A stretch of DNA of 29,585 nucleotides from Dunaliella salina. Taxonomy: Eukaryota > Chlorophyta > Chlorophyceae > Chlamydomonadales > Dunaliellaceae. Positions 20,401-26,685 of this stretch are shown here, piece by piece (the stretch's first letter is position 1; the number at the start of each line of letters is the position of its first letter). The notes below the pieces were generated by a model. It was not told the DNA's origin. It saw only the letters and a list, made by a program, of their open reading frames with translations, and did not search any database. The DNA is taken from positions 1,283,613 through 1,313,197 of the forward strand of contig MU069437.1 of the NCBI GenBank assembly GCA_002284615.2. Direction: 5' to 3'. Both the position numbers and the translations under genes were made by a program.

Positions 20401-22490
20401 GGCTGTTTGGACACAAGCAACACACTCCACACACAAGCAAGCCATTCTTGTGCAATTCAGCCTACCTGACGCACTTCCCGCATCCTGCGTGCACAAAACA
20501 AACAAAGAGGAGTGTTAAAATACTTGTCCCCTCAGAACTGTGACACCAATTCTGCATTGCCTACTTATCTTGCGTAACTGAATCAAACATGGAACTCACC
20601 AATGCAGCTGACCTCATCAACAAAGGCCTGATCTCGAGGGAACGAGGCGTCCTCAAATGGATTGATGGAATTGTCTGTTGCAAAACCGCTCAAGGCGTTG
20701 TAGGTAGCCCTTTTCTCCTCATCCATCAGTGTGTCATACTGCAACAAGGGCAAAACGAAGGATGCATCGTTTCCGGCAGCACCACTCCAGTTGATAAGGT
20801 AAGCATAGTTCACCTTCTACACAATCAAAGCAGTGCTGCATGTACAAGTCAATAAGAGCCACTAGCAGAAGGGTAGGTCAAAAATTGCTCCGGGTGCGCT
20901 CAGGACTCACAATTTCATTCAAAAGGACCGCAAGTGTGTGTGCCTGGCTCTGCATCTCTTCATCCTGGCTGGCTAAAGCCTGCATGAAGGGAAGGGGCAC
21001 CTCTGAGGATGAGTTGGAAAAATTCAGAGGGGGTGAGCGAAGTTCATAATGAGATATCTTTTAGATGCTTCGCGCATATAAGCCCCCCAAACAGCAGTTT
21101 AAAACTTTTTGATAAACCAAATCTGCAGCACCGGAGTCTGTAAACTGCCAGTTTTAGCGCACATGCCTAATTGACTGCGGCATGAACCCAAGTTGTTACC
21201 ACCCAATCTACATATCCGACCACCAGCTACACCAAATTGGGTGCTTCACAGTGATTTGAGGCCCTTGTACCAAAAAAAAAAATATAACTGCAAAAAAAAT
21301 TGGGGCGAGAAAACCCAGTGGTTGGTGCTATGGAGTTTTCACACTTCATCCCATGATGAGCACCGACTTAGGTTGAAGTGCCCCATGTGAGCTTTCACAC
21401 AGTCTACCTGAGCACACAGGGCCACGTACACAAATCTGAGCATATGCTCTGATAGCTTGAGCGCCACCTACACGTTAGAGCTATAAGTGTCTGGAGGTCA
21501 TCTGACCTGTGCAGGTTTACAGGTTAACGTGAAAGGAGCCACTCAGTCAAAAACGCATGACTGCTGGGCAATACCGGCTGGCCTGTGCCACCGGATATGT
21601 TCTTTCACAACTTCCTTTCTCAATTCTAACCATGCCAACCATTGTTATTCATTAATTATCATGTTCACCAAAAACCTATGAAACCCGGACATCCCCAGAT
21701 CACTCTCCTGGCCTCAGATCACCCGAAAAGGGCCCACAGCTCCACACTCATTTTTCACTTCCAAGACCTTATTCTCGTACCACCCATATGTTAACATTCC
21801 AAATAGTAAAGGAGGTCAAAAACTGACCTTTTTGGCACCCCTGTGCTGCGATTTCTCTCAGGAAAATGGCTGTAGTTCTGTATCTGGCCATCCACTGGTC
21901 TTTTCACTCCATTTTTTTGCAATAATATAATTTGGATACAAAGACCTCAAATTACTACAAAGCACCCAAATTGGTGCAGCAGGTGGCCTGGGTTGGAGAT
22001 TTGAAGGTAAAATATCTTGGTGTTTACGCCGCGGGCAGCAAGTTGTCCACAAATGGCAATCTTGAAGCTTGGGTGCGTGAGATAGGGCCGCATGTCGGTG
22101 CTGAGCTTAAAAGTTGCCAACGAGGGCACCTTGCTTTGGGAATTTTTGGAAAGAGCCCTGTTTGGGGCCCCGTCGTCCCACTCTGAAATTGTCCCAATCA
22201 GATGAAGTGGCTGTGATTGGACGCAACACAAATGCAAAGAAGGAGAATAATTGGACCCATACCCAGCTGGAAAATCCTTTGGTACGAGTAACCCGTCTGA
22301 TAGTCATGCCCTGACAAAGGCAGATAAATAGACCATAGTAAAGGCAAAGAAATTCTGACGGAGGCAAAACCACCCATACGCGCACCCAGATACCCACCAG
22401 ATCAGGGTGTAGGTCTCTCATGAGTGAGCGATAAGCAGCCTTGACTTCCACTGAGGAGCACTGAGGAGAAACTGCAAGAAGTTGCAGAAC

Positions 22491-22580
<90 letters not shown>

Positions 22581-23013
22581 CGCGCGCGCGTGAATGTGCG
22601 CGCTGTGTGCTGTGCGCTGCGTGTCCCAGGAACCATCACTTGAGAGAGAACCCTCCACACAAAATGCAACATGCACACCTACCTTTACTCATACTACATT
22701 TGTTAACCAACACACGTCCTTCTTCTCGAACCCTTGCAAATATTGTTGCAAAACCTATGAGTAGTAGCTCGCACACACCCTCACCTCCGAGCAGCGAGTA
22801 AAAGTCCTCGCCCCCCACTCTGCCTGTGTCTAACTCCGCTTCGGTGGCTGCGGCTCGCAGTTGGTGCTGTCTTCTAGCCCCGACACGCAACTGCTCACGG
22901 AACGGTACGACACCTCGCCGGACACCAGGCACTCCTCGGGCTGGAGCACAGCATCGGGCCTGCTGCTGCACTTGCTGCACTTGCTGCACCCTGCCGGCAA
23001 TCATGTTCAGCAT
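14203..23013 (-). CDS. Chloroplast DnaJ-ferredoxin fusion protein (CDJ3-5 / DJC76-77-82 type), seven exons
   Basis: I joined seven exons from conserved protein segments and GT-AG junctions: 22785-23013, 22398-22471, 20911-20979, 20600-20738, 19948-20082 (upper edge unclear), 17888-17995 and 14203-14475. The product is about 342 residues. Order: putative transit peptide, J-domain with HPD, linker containing SINPFEDASFPRDQAFVDE, a [4Fe-4S] ferredoxin domain, and a C-terminal segment with the VTLPQLSLLE stretch typical of the family. Members in Chlamydomonas (CDJ3-5) and Arabidopsis are plastid J-proteins that bind Fe-S clusters and work with plastid Hsp70; that role is taken from the family. 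Phases agree at every junction except exon 4 to exon 5, which is off by one base. Which CDJ paralogue this is cannot be told. The introns carry large tandem arrays. Confidence 0.88.
14532..14752 (-). repeat. Intron 6 array of exon-7/acceptor junction copies
   Basis: Degenerate copies of the exon 7 acceptor region, at about 14532-14549 (partial), 14572-14610, 14649-14684 and 14716-14752. On the minus strand each reads roughly CACTGGACTGCATTCACAG then GAGGCATACAAGGCCTATG; the true junction is at 14461-14495. Further isolated copies sit at 15719-15756, 15768-15793 (partial) and 16612-16640. One copy continues GGCCTAT then GTATGAGT, and another GGCCTAT then GTAAGTG, so they could act as 18-nt in-frame micro-exons (EDYKAY). 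Confidence 0.8.
14930..15150 (+). pseudogene. Gag-like fragment with CCHC zinc knuckle
   Basis: One frame encodes a Gly/His/Arg-rich stretch (GGNCGHGFGHGGGRGGG, about 14950-15006). A shifted frame then encodes FKCCNCLGAYHRADQCTKP, with a perfect C-x2-C-x4-H-x4-C knuckle at 15086-15127. Such arrangements are typical of retrotransposon gag nucleocapsids, though cellular RNA-binding proteins share the motif. A frameshift separates the two parts. It lies inside intron 6 of the minus-strand gene, in opposite orientation. Confidence 0.5.
15894..15937. other. Assembly gap (44 N)
   Basis: Run of N next to a G10-containing tandem repeat, which probably caused the gap. Confidence 0.99.
15938..16003. 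repeat. 33-bp G-tract tandem repeat
   Basis: Two visible copies of a unit made of ten G followed by TCCAACCACCCTCCAACAAC and CCT. The array may extend into the adjacent gap. Confidence 0.9.
16051..16321 (+). pseudogene. BED-type zinc-finger N-terminus of a hAT-like transposase, broken
   Basis: ATG 16051 opens RGPEWDYVTDFTPEEG, KGKKLECKLCH and then TGA (16144-16146). A second frame continues with VCLYCNLRMLKHMQQ and an acidic Q/E-rich tail (QEEQEQQQQEEGSSSG) to TAG at 16319-16321. An aromatic residue, GKK-x-C-KLC and a later H are typical of BED fingers in hAT transposases. No catalytic domain is present. Between the two parts there is a frameshift or a lost intron. Confidence 0.45.
16838..16912. 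repeat. Dispersed ATGCACGCGGCCAAA element, copy 2
   Basis: CCTTAATGCACGCGGCCAAA, then GGGAAGCGCAAATCTT. Related copies occur at 2510-2550 and 25415-25455. The shared core suggests a SINE body or another short interspersed repeat. Confidence 0.5.
17268..17887 (-). repeat. Intron 6 array of 64-bp exon-6/donor units (mini-exon repeats)
   Basis: About ten copies, abutting exon 6. On the minus strand most units read: pyrimidine-rich TTTCTGCTTTGCAG acceptor, then 33 nt encoding HSGGAGGNVFW in phase 0, then GTGAGTGGGGAAGG. The 33 nt derive from the last 33 nt of exon 6 (RSGGAGGNVFW). Units nearest the exon are almost identical; the distal ones (17268-17570) are more diverged. The single N at 17771 interrupts one unit. 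Long open frames across this stretch on both strands arise because 64 is not a multiple of three. Confidence 0.9.
17771..17771. other. Single N, probable collapsed repeat
   Basis: An undetermined base inside one 64-bp unit. The bases expected after CCCACTC (about 15 nt, ACCCAAAAYACATT in sister units) are missing, so copy number may be under-represented here. Confidence 0.8.
17888..17995 (-). CDS. Exon 6: post-ferredoxin segment
   Basis: A 108-nt, phase 0-0 exon. Acceptor CTCTGTTGCAG, donor GTGAGT. It encodes VTLPQLSLLEVALAQMPR followed by IDAFILQRSGGAGGNVFW. CIHWV(T)xPQLxLLE directly after the ferredoxin domain is characteristic of the family, and the W|V junction fits. The 3' half of this exon, with its donor, is the seed of the 64-bp tandem array in the following intron. 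Confidence 0.88.
18076..19165 (-). repeat. Intron 5 tandem array, 106-bp units decaying to half-units
   Basis: GCAGCATCCATGCACTT recurs at 18076, 18182, 18288, 18394, 18488 and 18594 (spacing 106, 106, 106, 94, 106). Beyond 18660 degenerate units of about 45-60 bp continue to about 19165. On the minus strand the units contain TGACCTTCTGCCT-like pyrimidine tracts and TGCAG, like the sequence just before the exon 6 acceptor (18000-18025), so the array probably grew from that intron end. The long plus-strand open frames here (up to 286 codons) are repeat artefacts. Confidence 0.85.
19635..19947 (-). repeat. Degenerate copies of the exon-5 donor junction in intron 5
   Basis: Sequence next to the exon 5 donor (GCTCACGGCTCCCCACCCTG on the plus strand, 19918-19937) recurs at about 19635-19655 and 19690-19728. 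A GGATGCGCATCAC stretch at 19868-19880 recalls exon 5 itself. The copies are weaker than in the other two arrays. Confidence 0.5.
19948..20082 (-). CDS. Exon 5: ferredoxin [4Fe-4S] domain
   Basis: It encodes CRACQNTFEIEDSLYGRARV, then FNQHGDDVEDVQIA and MEVCPVTCIHW, ending at donor GTGAGT in phase 0. With exon 4 this gives C-x2-C-x2-C and a distal C-P, the ligand pattern of a bacterial-type [4Fe-4S] ferredoxin (Cys codons 20080-82, 20071-73, 19969-71; one more at 19957-59). The upper edge is not clean: the nearest AG (20086-20087) leaves one base too many for the phase-1 donor of exon 4. A solo LINE 3' end lies at 20112-20165, right at this boundary. Confidence 0.88.
20112..20165 (+). repeat. 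Solo LINE 3' end (degenerate), intron 4
   Basis: GCTAGCAGCCAGTCTGCA ... ATGGAGGCCTC and then CCCTTGAAACC. It follows the stem-loop plus CTTGTAACC-tail consensus described for the LINE 3' ends. It lies about 30 bp from the exon 5 border. Confidence 0.55.
20231..20280 (+). repeat. Solo LINE 3' end, intron 4
   Basis: GCTAGCAGTCAGCGTTTG ... ATGGAGGCCTCC, then CTCCTTGTACCTTG, matching the tail of the family. Confidence 0.6.
20307..20400. repeat. Local duplication in intron 4
   Basis: GGGTCGCGCTGTACAGCAAG occurs at about 20308 and 20364, each followed by AA/ACAGAA ... TTGCTCAACTG, giving a period of about 56 bp. No coding signal was seen. Confidence 0.7.
20600..20738 (-). CDS. Exon 4: end of J-domain, family linker and first Cys of ferredoxin domain
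   Basis: Acceptor CCCTTGTTGCAG, donor GTGAGT at 20599-20594. It encodes YDTLMDEEKRATYNALSGFA, then TDNSINPFEDASFPRDQ and AFVDEVSCIG. The segment INPF...D..FVDE..CIG is diagnostic for plant and algal DnaJ-ferredoxin fusions. Cys codon 20604-20606 is the first cluster ligand. The exon ends in phase 1, inside the Gly codon that precedes the second Cys. Confidence 0.9.
20911..20979 (-). CDS. Exon 3: J-domain helix III
   Basis: A 69-nt, phase 0-0 exon. Acceptor CTTCATGCAG, donor GTGAGT. It encodes 23 residues from ALASQDEEMQSQ to LAVLLNEI, which fits the loop after HPD and helix III of this J-protein family (usually ending in (L/I)NE(I/V)YE). It was found because both neighbouring exons demand such a segment. 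Confidence 0.85.
21140..21335 (+). repeat. Dispersed non-coding repeat B, partial copy
   Basis: Matches 11465-11670 in the same orientation: AACTGCCAGT, TGAACCCAAGT, CCGACCACCAGCTACACC, a CTTGTACC-A run, GCAAAAAAAATTGGGGCGA and AACCCAGTGGTTGGT. It lies in intron 2 and faces the inverted copy at 21600-22165. Confidence 0.75.
21515..21570 (-). repeat. Solo LINE 3' end, intron 2
   Basis: Plus strand reads GTTTACAGGTTAACGTG, then CACTCAGTCAAAAACGCATG and ACTGCTGGG; this is the stem-loop and GTAACC-type tail in reverse orientation. Confidence 0.65.
21600..22165 (-). repeat. Dispersed non-coding repeat B, inverted copy
   Basis: The reverse complement aligns with 11390-11965 along most of its length. 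Shared landmarks include the GAGAAA-GCAGCACA stretch, the GAAGTGAAAAA stretch, GGAGAGTGATCTGGGG, TAATTAATGATGG and, at the other end, GGGCAC-TTGCT and ATTTTTGGAAAG. No protein is recognisable in any frame, so it is probably a non-autonomous element. Confidence 0.75.
22398..22471 (-). CDS. Exon 2: J-domain helix II and HPD motif
   Basis: A 74-nt exon between acceptor CTTCTTGCAG and donor GTGGGT. It encodes VSPQCSSVEVKAAYRSL followed by MRDLHPDL. The HPD tripeptide (codons 22401-22409) is the Hsp70-stimulating signature of J-domains. The acceptor lies about 20 nt past a long CA repeat (minus strand) in intron 1. The phase fits exon 1 (phase 1) and exon 3 (phase 0). Confidence 0.88.
22494..22592. 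repeat. (TG)n microsatellite followed by (CG)n, intron 1
   Basis: About 41 TG dinucleotides followed by a short CG run, roughly 98 bp of almost uninterrupted alternating purine and pyrimidine. On the minus (coding) strand it is a CA repeat ending about 20 nt before the exon 2 acceptor. It accounts for poly-TH and poly-VC open frames in this region. Confidence 0.97.
22785..23013 (-). CDS. Exon 1: transit peptide and start of J-domain
   Basis: Starts at ATG 23011-23013 (MLNMIAGRVQQVQQ). A second in-frame ATG lies at 23002-23004, and the frame is also open upstream to an ATG at 23193. I prefer 23013 because it begins a basic, Q/R/A/V-rich and acid-poor N-terminus of about 55 residues that looks like a plastid transit peptide. 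The exon ends with GGEDFYSLLGG at a GTGAGG donor (phase 1); EDFYSLLG is the first helix of a J-domain. Joining to exon 2 gives LLGVSPQCSSVEVKAAYR. Confidence 0.8.
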
Positions 23014-23873
23014 TGCGCTTTGGCAAGGCACGCGTGTGCACGCGTGTGGCCAAACCCTCGCCTGTGTGGCACTGTCAACAAGGCCCAGACCGCACGAAAG
23101 GACTAATCCAAAACACACGGATTTTGAGTATTTTCTGCCAATGAACACTGGCGGAGCAGATTGTAGGAACAAAAACTCGTGGTTGTTTAACAACTTGCTT
23201 CAAAACAACATGTTCATTTAATGACATGAGCTCTTTGATTAGAATAAAGACACTAAGGAGTCCGTCTTCCAGCAATGGTACATACAGGCCGAGGGCGAGA
23301 GCATGGTGCTGTGCAAGACTGACGGCTGCAGCCCAAAAGAAGGACACCTTAGTGTATACTGGATGCATGCCTCTAGAAGGCGAGTTTGCTCGTACATTTG
23401 TTCTGGCAGCAGGGTTTGACCGGGCATCTAGGAGATGATGATTTGTTCAATGAGTCTATGATTGTGGGGCTTGAGAGGTTTCTGTTCTGGTGGTGCATTG
23501 GAGGCATGGCACAACACATCAGACAAGGCACATGGAGCTTTACTCAGGAGTACCTTCAAGGGAGCATATGTTTGTGATTATTGCTGTGCATGGCAGTGAG
23601 CATTCTGGGGGGACTCTAGAGAGCTGAGACCGATGCTTTGATTAACCTGTCCATTGAGTAGGATGCATGGCAAGGCTCAGGTTTGGACAGATTCGGTCGG
23701 TTTCCTGGAATGGATTTCCTTCGGGCAAAAACCAATTGGTCGTAAGCTGGTTATTGCTCCTTGCCAAGTGTTCCTAGGAGTATGGCCACTCTCTTGAAAC
23801 ACCCTTCCGACATGATAGAATGCAACAAAGCCAATGAGTTTGATCAAGCATTTCAAATACCTTCCTATTCCAG
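23014..23873. other. Divergent intergenic region, possible unresolved exons
   Basis: It separates the minus-strand DnaJ-ferredoxin start from the first plus-strand exon I could place. Two overlapping plus frames at about 23230-23440 are open (one contains FQQWYIQAEGESMVLCK, the other KKDTLVYTGCMPLEGEF). Codon pattern alone does not decide between them, and the upstream exons of the plus-strand gene must lie here or be missing. No core promoter motif is convincing. Confidence 0.4.
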
Positions 23874-23941
23874 GCCTGGAATTCCTTGGGGCTGTGTCAG
23901 AGAAGCATCAATTCGTAGCCGTGGAGTCCCCTTGCGAAGAA
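23874..23941 (+). CDS. NDC-x-HY gene, first placed exon
   Basis: Acceptor CTTCCTATTCCAG, donor GTAAGC, 68 nt. It encodes LEFLGAVSEKHQFVAVESP and CEE in phase 1 to 0. A longer open frame (23761-24156) overlaps it in another frame and is probably a shadow. Confidence 0.5.
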
Positions 23942-25081
23942 GTAAGCGTGGACGGTATGCTAAGTCTTTTATGAGCCCATGTGGCATAGTAGAACTTATT
24001 GCATCGATGGATATCCAAGCCCCAGGTCAATCCGACAAATGGCCCTCTGACTTCATAATAGCGTTTCTAGCTTTCTCCTGGGCTCGCTTTGTTTACGTAG
24101 CATGCGTGGCCTTTGACAGGTATTTACTTTTAATTTCTTTCTTCTTTTTCCTCTGACTACCCTTGGATAGTGACTAATCCTGTTCCAAATTTCTGCCCTC
24201 TTCGCTCACCAGCAGCGCATTTGTGTGAGCTTGCACGACTTCCTTCCCATCAATCCTAAGAGCCCCCTCACAGCTGTGCGCCTTTTGTCTGGTGGAAGGT
24301 ACTTGTGGATTCAGCAACATTGGCAAGGGCGTGCTCTAACAGAGCCAGTGATGGCTGATCAGGACATGCCCCAATCATGCCTATTCATGTAGCAGCTGCT
24401 GACTTAATTGGTCTTCTTGAACAATGTGTTTTTGCGCAGCAGAAATGGATACCACAATTTATAAGCTGCAAGACGTTGCATATGCTGGGTTAAATGTTCA
24501 TAAGAACCAAATTACTGTCACACACTCGTATTCAATTCTTTGATGGCATATCCAAGCAAACACGAGGAAATGTTTGTGCTTTGCCAGCTTTAGCTGTCCC
24601 CAGCACACACATCACTCAATGTCACGCTTTTTGATCCCTGTTCTGATAGTGCGCCAGGCGAGGTCCGCACACGAAAGCTGCGCAAATTACCTCGAGGATG
24701 TAGGTATGTACTTTGGCCAGCAGCTTTGAAAGCATCCATTGTGAGAGCACTTTTTTCCTCTAATTCTGGTTGAAGGGCTGCTGTGATCGTATCTCTCCTA
24801 TCCTGCTTGCAGGTTGGTAGGCAAGACGCACCCATCTGTTTTAGATGCTCTGGCCTCAATCAAGGATTTTAATAGGTGAGTTCTTCAAAAAGCTTGCTGT
24901 CCTTGTTTCAACATTTGTGTGCAGGATTTGTCCTGCTACATACCTACTGTCTTGTGATGTAGCACGCTTATGCACATCCCGCAGGAATTGGGACACAGAG
25001 CTCCGCCTGCAGCATAATGACTGCAGCCATTACGCCCATGGTCTTATATCCCACTTATGCGGTACAAGGACGTGGTCATGA
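23874..25081 (+). CDS. Conserved plant/algal protein with NDC-x-HY motif, 3' five exons
   Basis: Five exons join in phase: 23874-23941, 24213-24298, 24650-24703, 24813-24875 and 24985-25081 (stop TGA 25079-25081). The product segment runs LEFLGAVSEKHQFVAVESP ... VSLHDFLPINPKSPLTAV, LLSGGSAPGEVRTRKLRKLP, VGKTHPSVLDALASIKDFN, NWDTELRLQHNDCSHYAHGL. From memory this order (HDF/YDF-x-P, LSG ... PG-x-V-x-x-RKL-x-x-LP, W-D-T-x-L, HDC/NDC) matches an uncharacterised plant family. The DC-x-x-Y/HY motif recalls permuted papain-like folds, but catalysis is not shown. The N-terminal exons were not found; the first exon begins in phase 1. Confidence 0.62.
24213..24298 (+). CDS. NDC-x-HY gene, exon with HDFLPINPKSP
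   Basis: Acceptor TTCGCTCACCAG, donor GTACTT, 86 nt, phase 0 to 2. It encodes QRICVSLHDFLPINPKSP and LTAVRLLSGG. Confidence 0.6.
24650..24703 (+). CDS. NDC-x-HY gene, exon with APGEVRTRKL
   Basis: Acceptor CTGTTCTGATAG, donor GTATGT, 54 nt, phase 2 to 2. It encodes APGEVRTRKLRKLPRGC. An upstream AG (CCCCAG, 24597-24602) would break the phase. Confidence 0.62.
   Translation, partial: CARRGPHTKAAQITSRM
24813..24875 (+). CDS. NDC-x-HY gene, exon VGKTHPSVLDALASIKDFN
   Basis: Acceptor CCTGCTTGCAG, donor GTGAGT, 63 nt, phase 2 to 2. Strong splice sites on both sides. Confidence 0.68.
24985..25081 (+). CDS. NDC-x-HY gene, last exon
   Basis: Acceptor CACATCCCGCAG, 97 nt, ending in TGA. It encodes NWDTELRLQHNDCSHYAHGL and ISHLCGTRTWS. 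An alternative acceptor at 24921-24924 keeps the same frame and would insert 20 residues; the family pattern (FN-x-x-W-D-T) favours the downstream site. Confidence 0.66.
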
Positions 25082-25358
25082 CCACACGCTTGGATGTTGG
25101 CTTTGATGACAAAATGAATGAATTTTGATGAAAATGACGTGAAGCTCCTGCACTTGTTCTTGCACGGTGATACTTTGCCTCTTTTCCTCATTGACAAGGC
25201 TTCTGCACATAGCAGCTATGTTTTTCACTAGGACAAGCATAATTTCTTTGCAGTGCGCAAAGCAGGTGTCTTTTGCATCAGACGTCAGCTGAAATCTCTG
25301 TTCTTGCTGTTGTGAAGTCCATACGGATGCAGGTTTTTTATAAATATACCCAAACAAA

Positions 25359-25397
25359 GGGGGGGGAGTGGGGGAGGGGGTGGGGGGAGATTGGATG
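25359..25397 (+). repeat. G-rich tract
   Basis: Successive runs of 5-8 G separated by A or T, with G-quadruplex potential on the plus strand. It lies downstream of the NDC-x-HY gene. Confidence 0.85.
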
Positions 25398-25414
25398 AGT
25401 CAGTACACACTCTC

Positions 25415-25455
25415 TCCGTAATGCACGCGGCCAAACGGCAAGTGTAAGTCTCTCT
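25415..25455. repeat. Dispersed ATGCACGCGGCCAAA element, copy 3
   Basis: TCCGTAATGCACGCGGCCAA followed by ACGGCAAGTGTAAGTCTCT. Same core as 2510-2550 and 16838-16912. Confidence 0.5.
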
Positions 25456-25501
25456 TTCTGTCTAGTCAGTGCACACTGATATCACAGGTGCTTTCTTGCA
25501 G

Positions 25502-26314
25502 CTGCTTGCAGCAGGTCACTTACTTTTCTTGCTTCTGTTGGTGGCTGATGAGCTTTTGCTTGTGGCCAAGCAGTTTGGCACGTCCCCTCAGGTATATGTT
25601 CTTTTTAGCCCTCGCTGCCCAGTTGATTTCCAGTTGTCCCTAGCCCTGTCTGCAACTTGTTCAAGCACTTTTTGTCTGTATAAGCTTTCCTTTCCTTTTC
25701 TAGTCCCGCAGCCTTGCATTGCATTCTTACAGTCTCTTGCTTTTTTTGGTTTCAGTATTTCGCTCCGCTGATAAGGGGTGCTGCATCTAGTTATTTATGT
25801 CAAAGGGCGGTGGAATTCCATGAAGTCATGGGCATGCCTCTGTTAGGAAAGAGTCGACACTCAATTCTTTTGGTTTGGTGCAGCTTTCAGGTTCTACAAT
25901 GCTTTGCTGAATTGCAACAGTACAATTTTTGCAAGGTGCTCGGAGCAGAAATGGGTAGGATTTCTTGGTTGATAATTGTAACTCCTTCACTCCCTGTATC
26001 TCTCTTGCAAGGAGACGGAAGCGCTTGGCCATAAGGACCTGACCATGATCAGTGGTCGGATGTCACTTCGGCACTTCCCCATGCCTACATGCGGAATGTT
26101 GGGACTTGCACCCCATCCTCAAGGCTTTTTGAGCATTCTGCTCGTGCTCACACTGAACACCTTTTCTCAATTGCACCATTACAACTCTGGTCAGCCTGTT
26201 GTCATGAACAATTTTGTGGCGGATTTGGGGGAGAGGCCACAGGGTGTGAGGAGTGCTGATGAATTTGCTGAGCACTGTGAGCACAAAAACATGTTGGCTG
26301 CGTGTCAACATTGA
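25502..26314 (+). CDS. Unidentified spliced gene, 3' exons
   Basis: Possible exons: 25502-25591 (GHLLFLLLLVADELLLVAK, FGTSPQ; acceptor CTTTCTTGCAG, donor GTATAT), 25756-25933 (YFAPLIRGAASSYLCQRA, VEFHEVMGMPLLGKSRH; acceptor GGTTTCAG) and 26012-26314 (ETEALGHKDLTMISGRMSL; acceptor CTCTCTTGCAAG), ending in TGA 26312-26314. All junctions are phase 0, which argues against chance. The first segment is hydrophobic and could be a membrane anchor. The GTGCTC donor at 25934 is weak. I do not recognise the family, and a decayed repeat is possible. Confidence 0.38.
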
Positions 26315-26425
26315 GTGGCACTCTTCCTTTGAAACCTGTTTCTACCTATGGCAAGATGTGCACTGTATCAATGAACTTCATTTTGATTAAGGGAAGCACA
26401 AGCTGGGGAGCATTGTGTGTTTTTG

Positions 26426-26685
26426 GCTGCAAAGAAAAGGAAGGAAAAGAGAAGCCCACCCAGGCCATATGCCTCTTGGATTAGGGAAAGGCTCCTCAGT
26501 GAGCAAGCAAGCAGGGGCCTCAGCAGAAGTCCCTTGAATCTTCACAAGAACAACTGGCCTGAATGAGAGCCAGGAACAGAGCTAGTGAGGATCTGGGTTT
26601 TACGGTTGATTGCTCATACACCAAGGGTTGACACTTCTTGCTGGTGAGAGGCAGCATCACATTGTTGTTAGTGTGATTCAGGAGA
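26426..26685. repeat. Long direct repeat, left copy flanking the LINE
   Basis: Begins GCTGCAAAGAAAAGG and ends GTGATTCAGGAGA directly at the LINE TAAATC tail. It aligns along its length with 27958-28247, which carries an extra 30-bp CT-rich insertion at about 28116-28146. Confidence 0.9.

Noticed and set aside
22107..22801. Poly-TH and poly-VC open frames
   Set aside because: Produced by the TG microsatellite. Only the J-domain exon at 22398-22471 is real.
23761..24156. Plus-strand frame of 131 codons
   Set aside because: It overlaps the 23874-23941 exon in a different frame and ends in phase 2, which does not join the next exon.
24590..24859. Minus-strand frame of 89 codons
   Set aside because: Antisense to two plus-strand exons with good splice sites and consistent phase.
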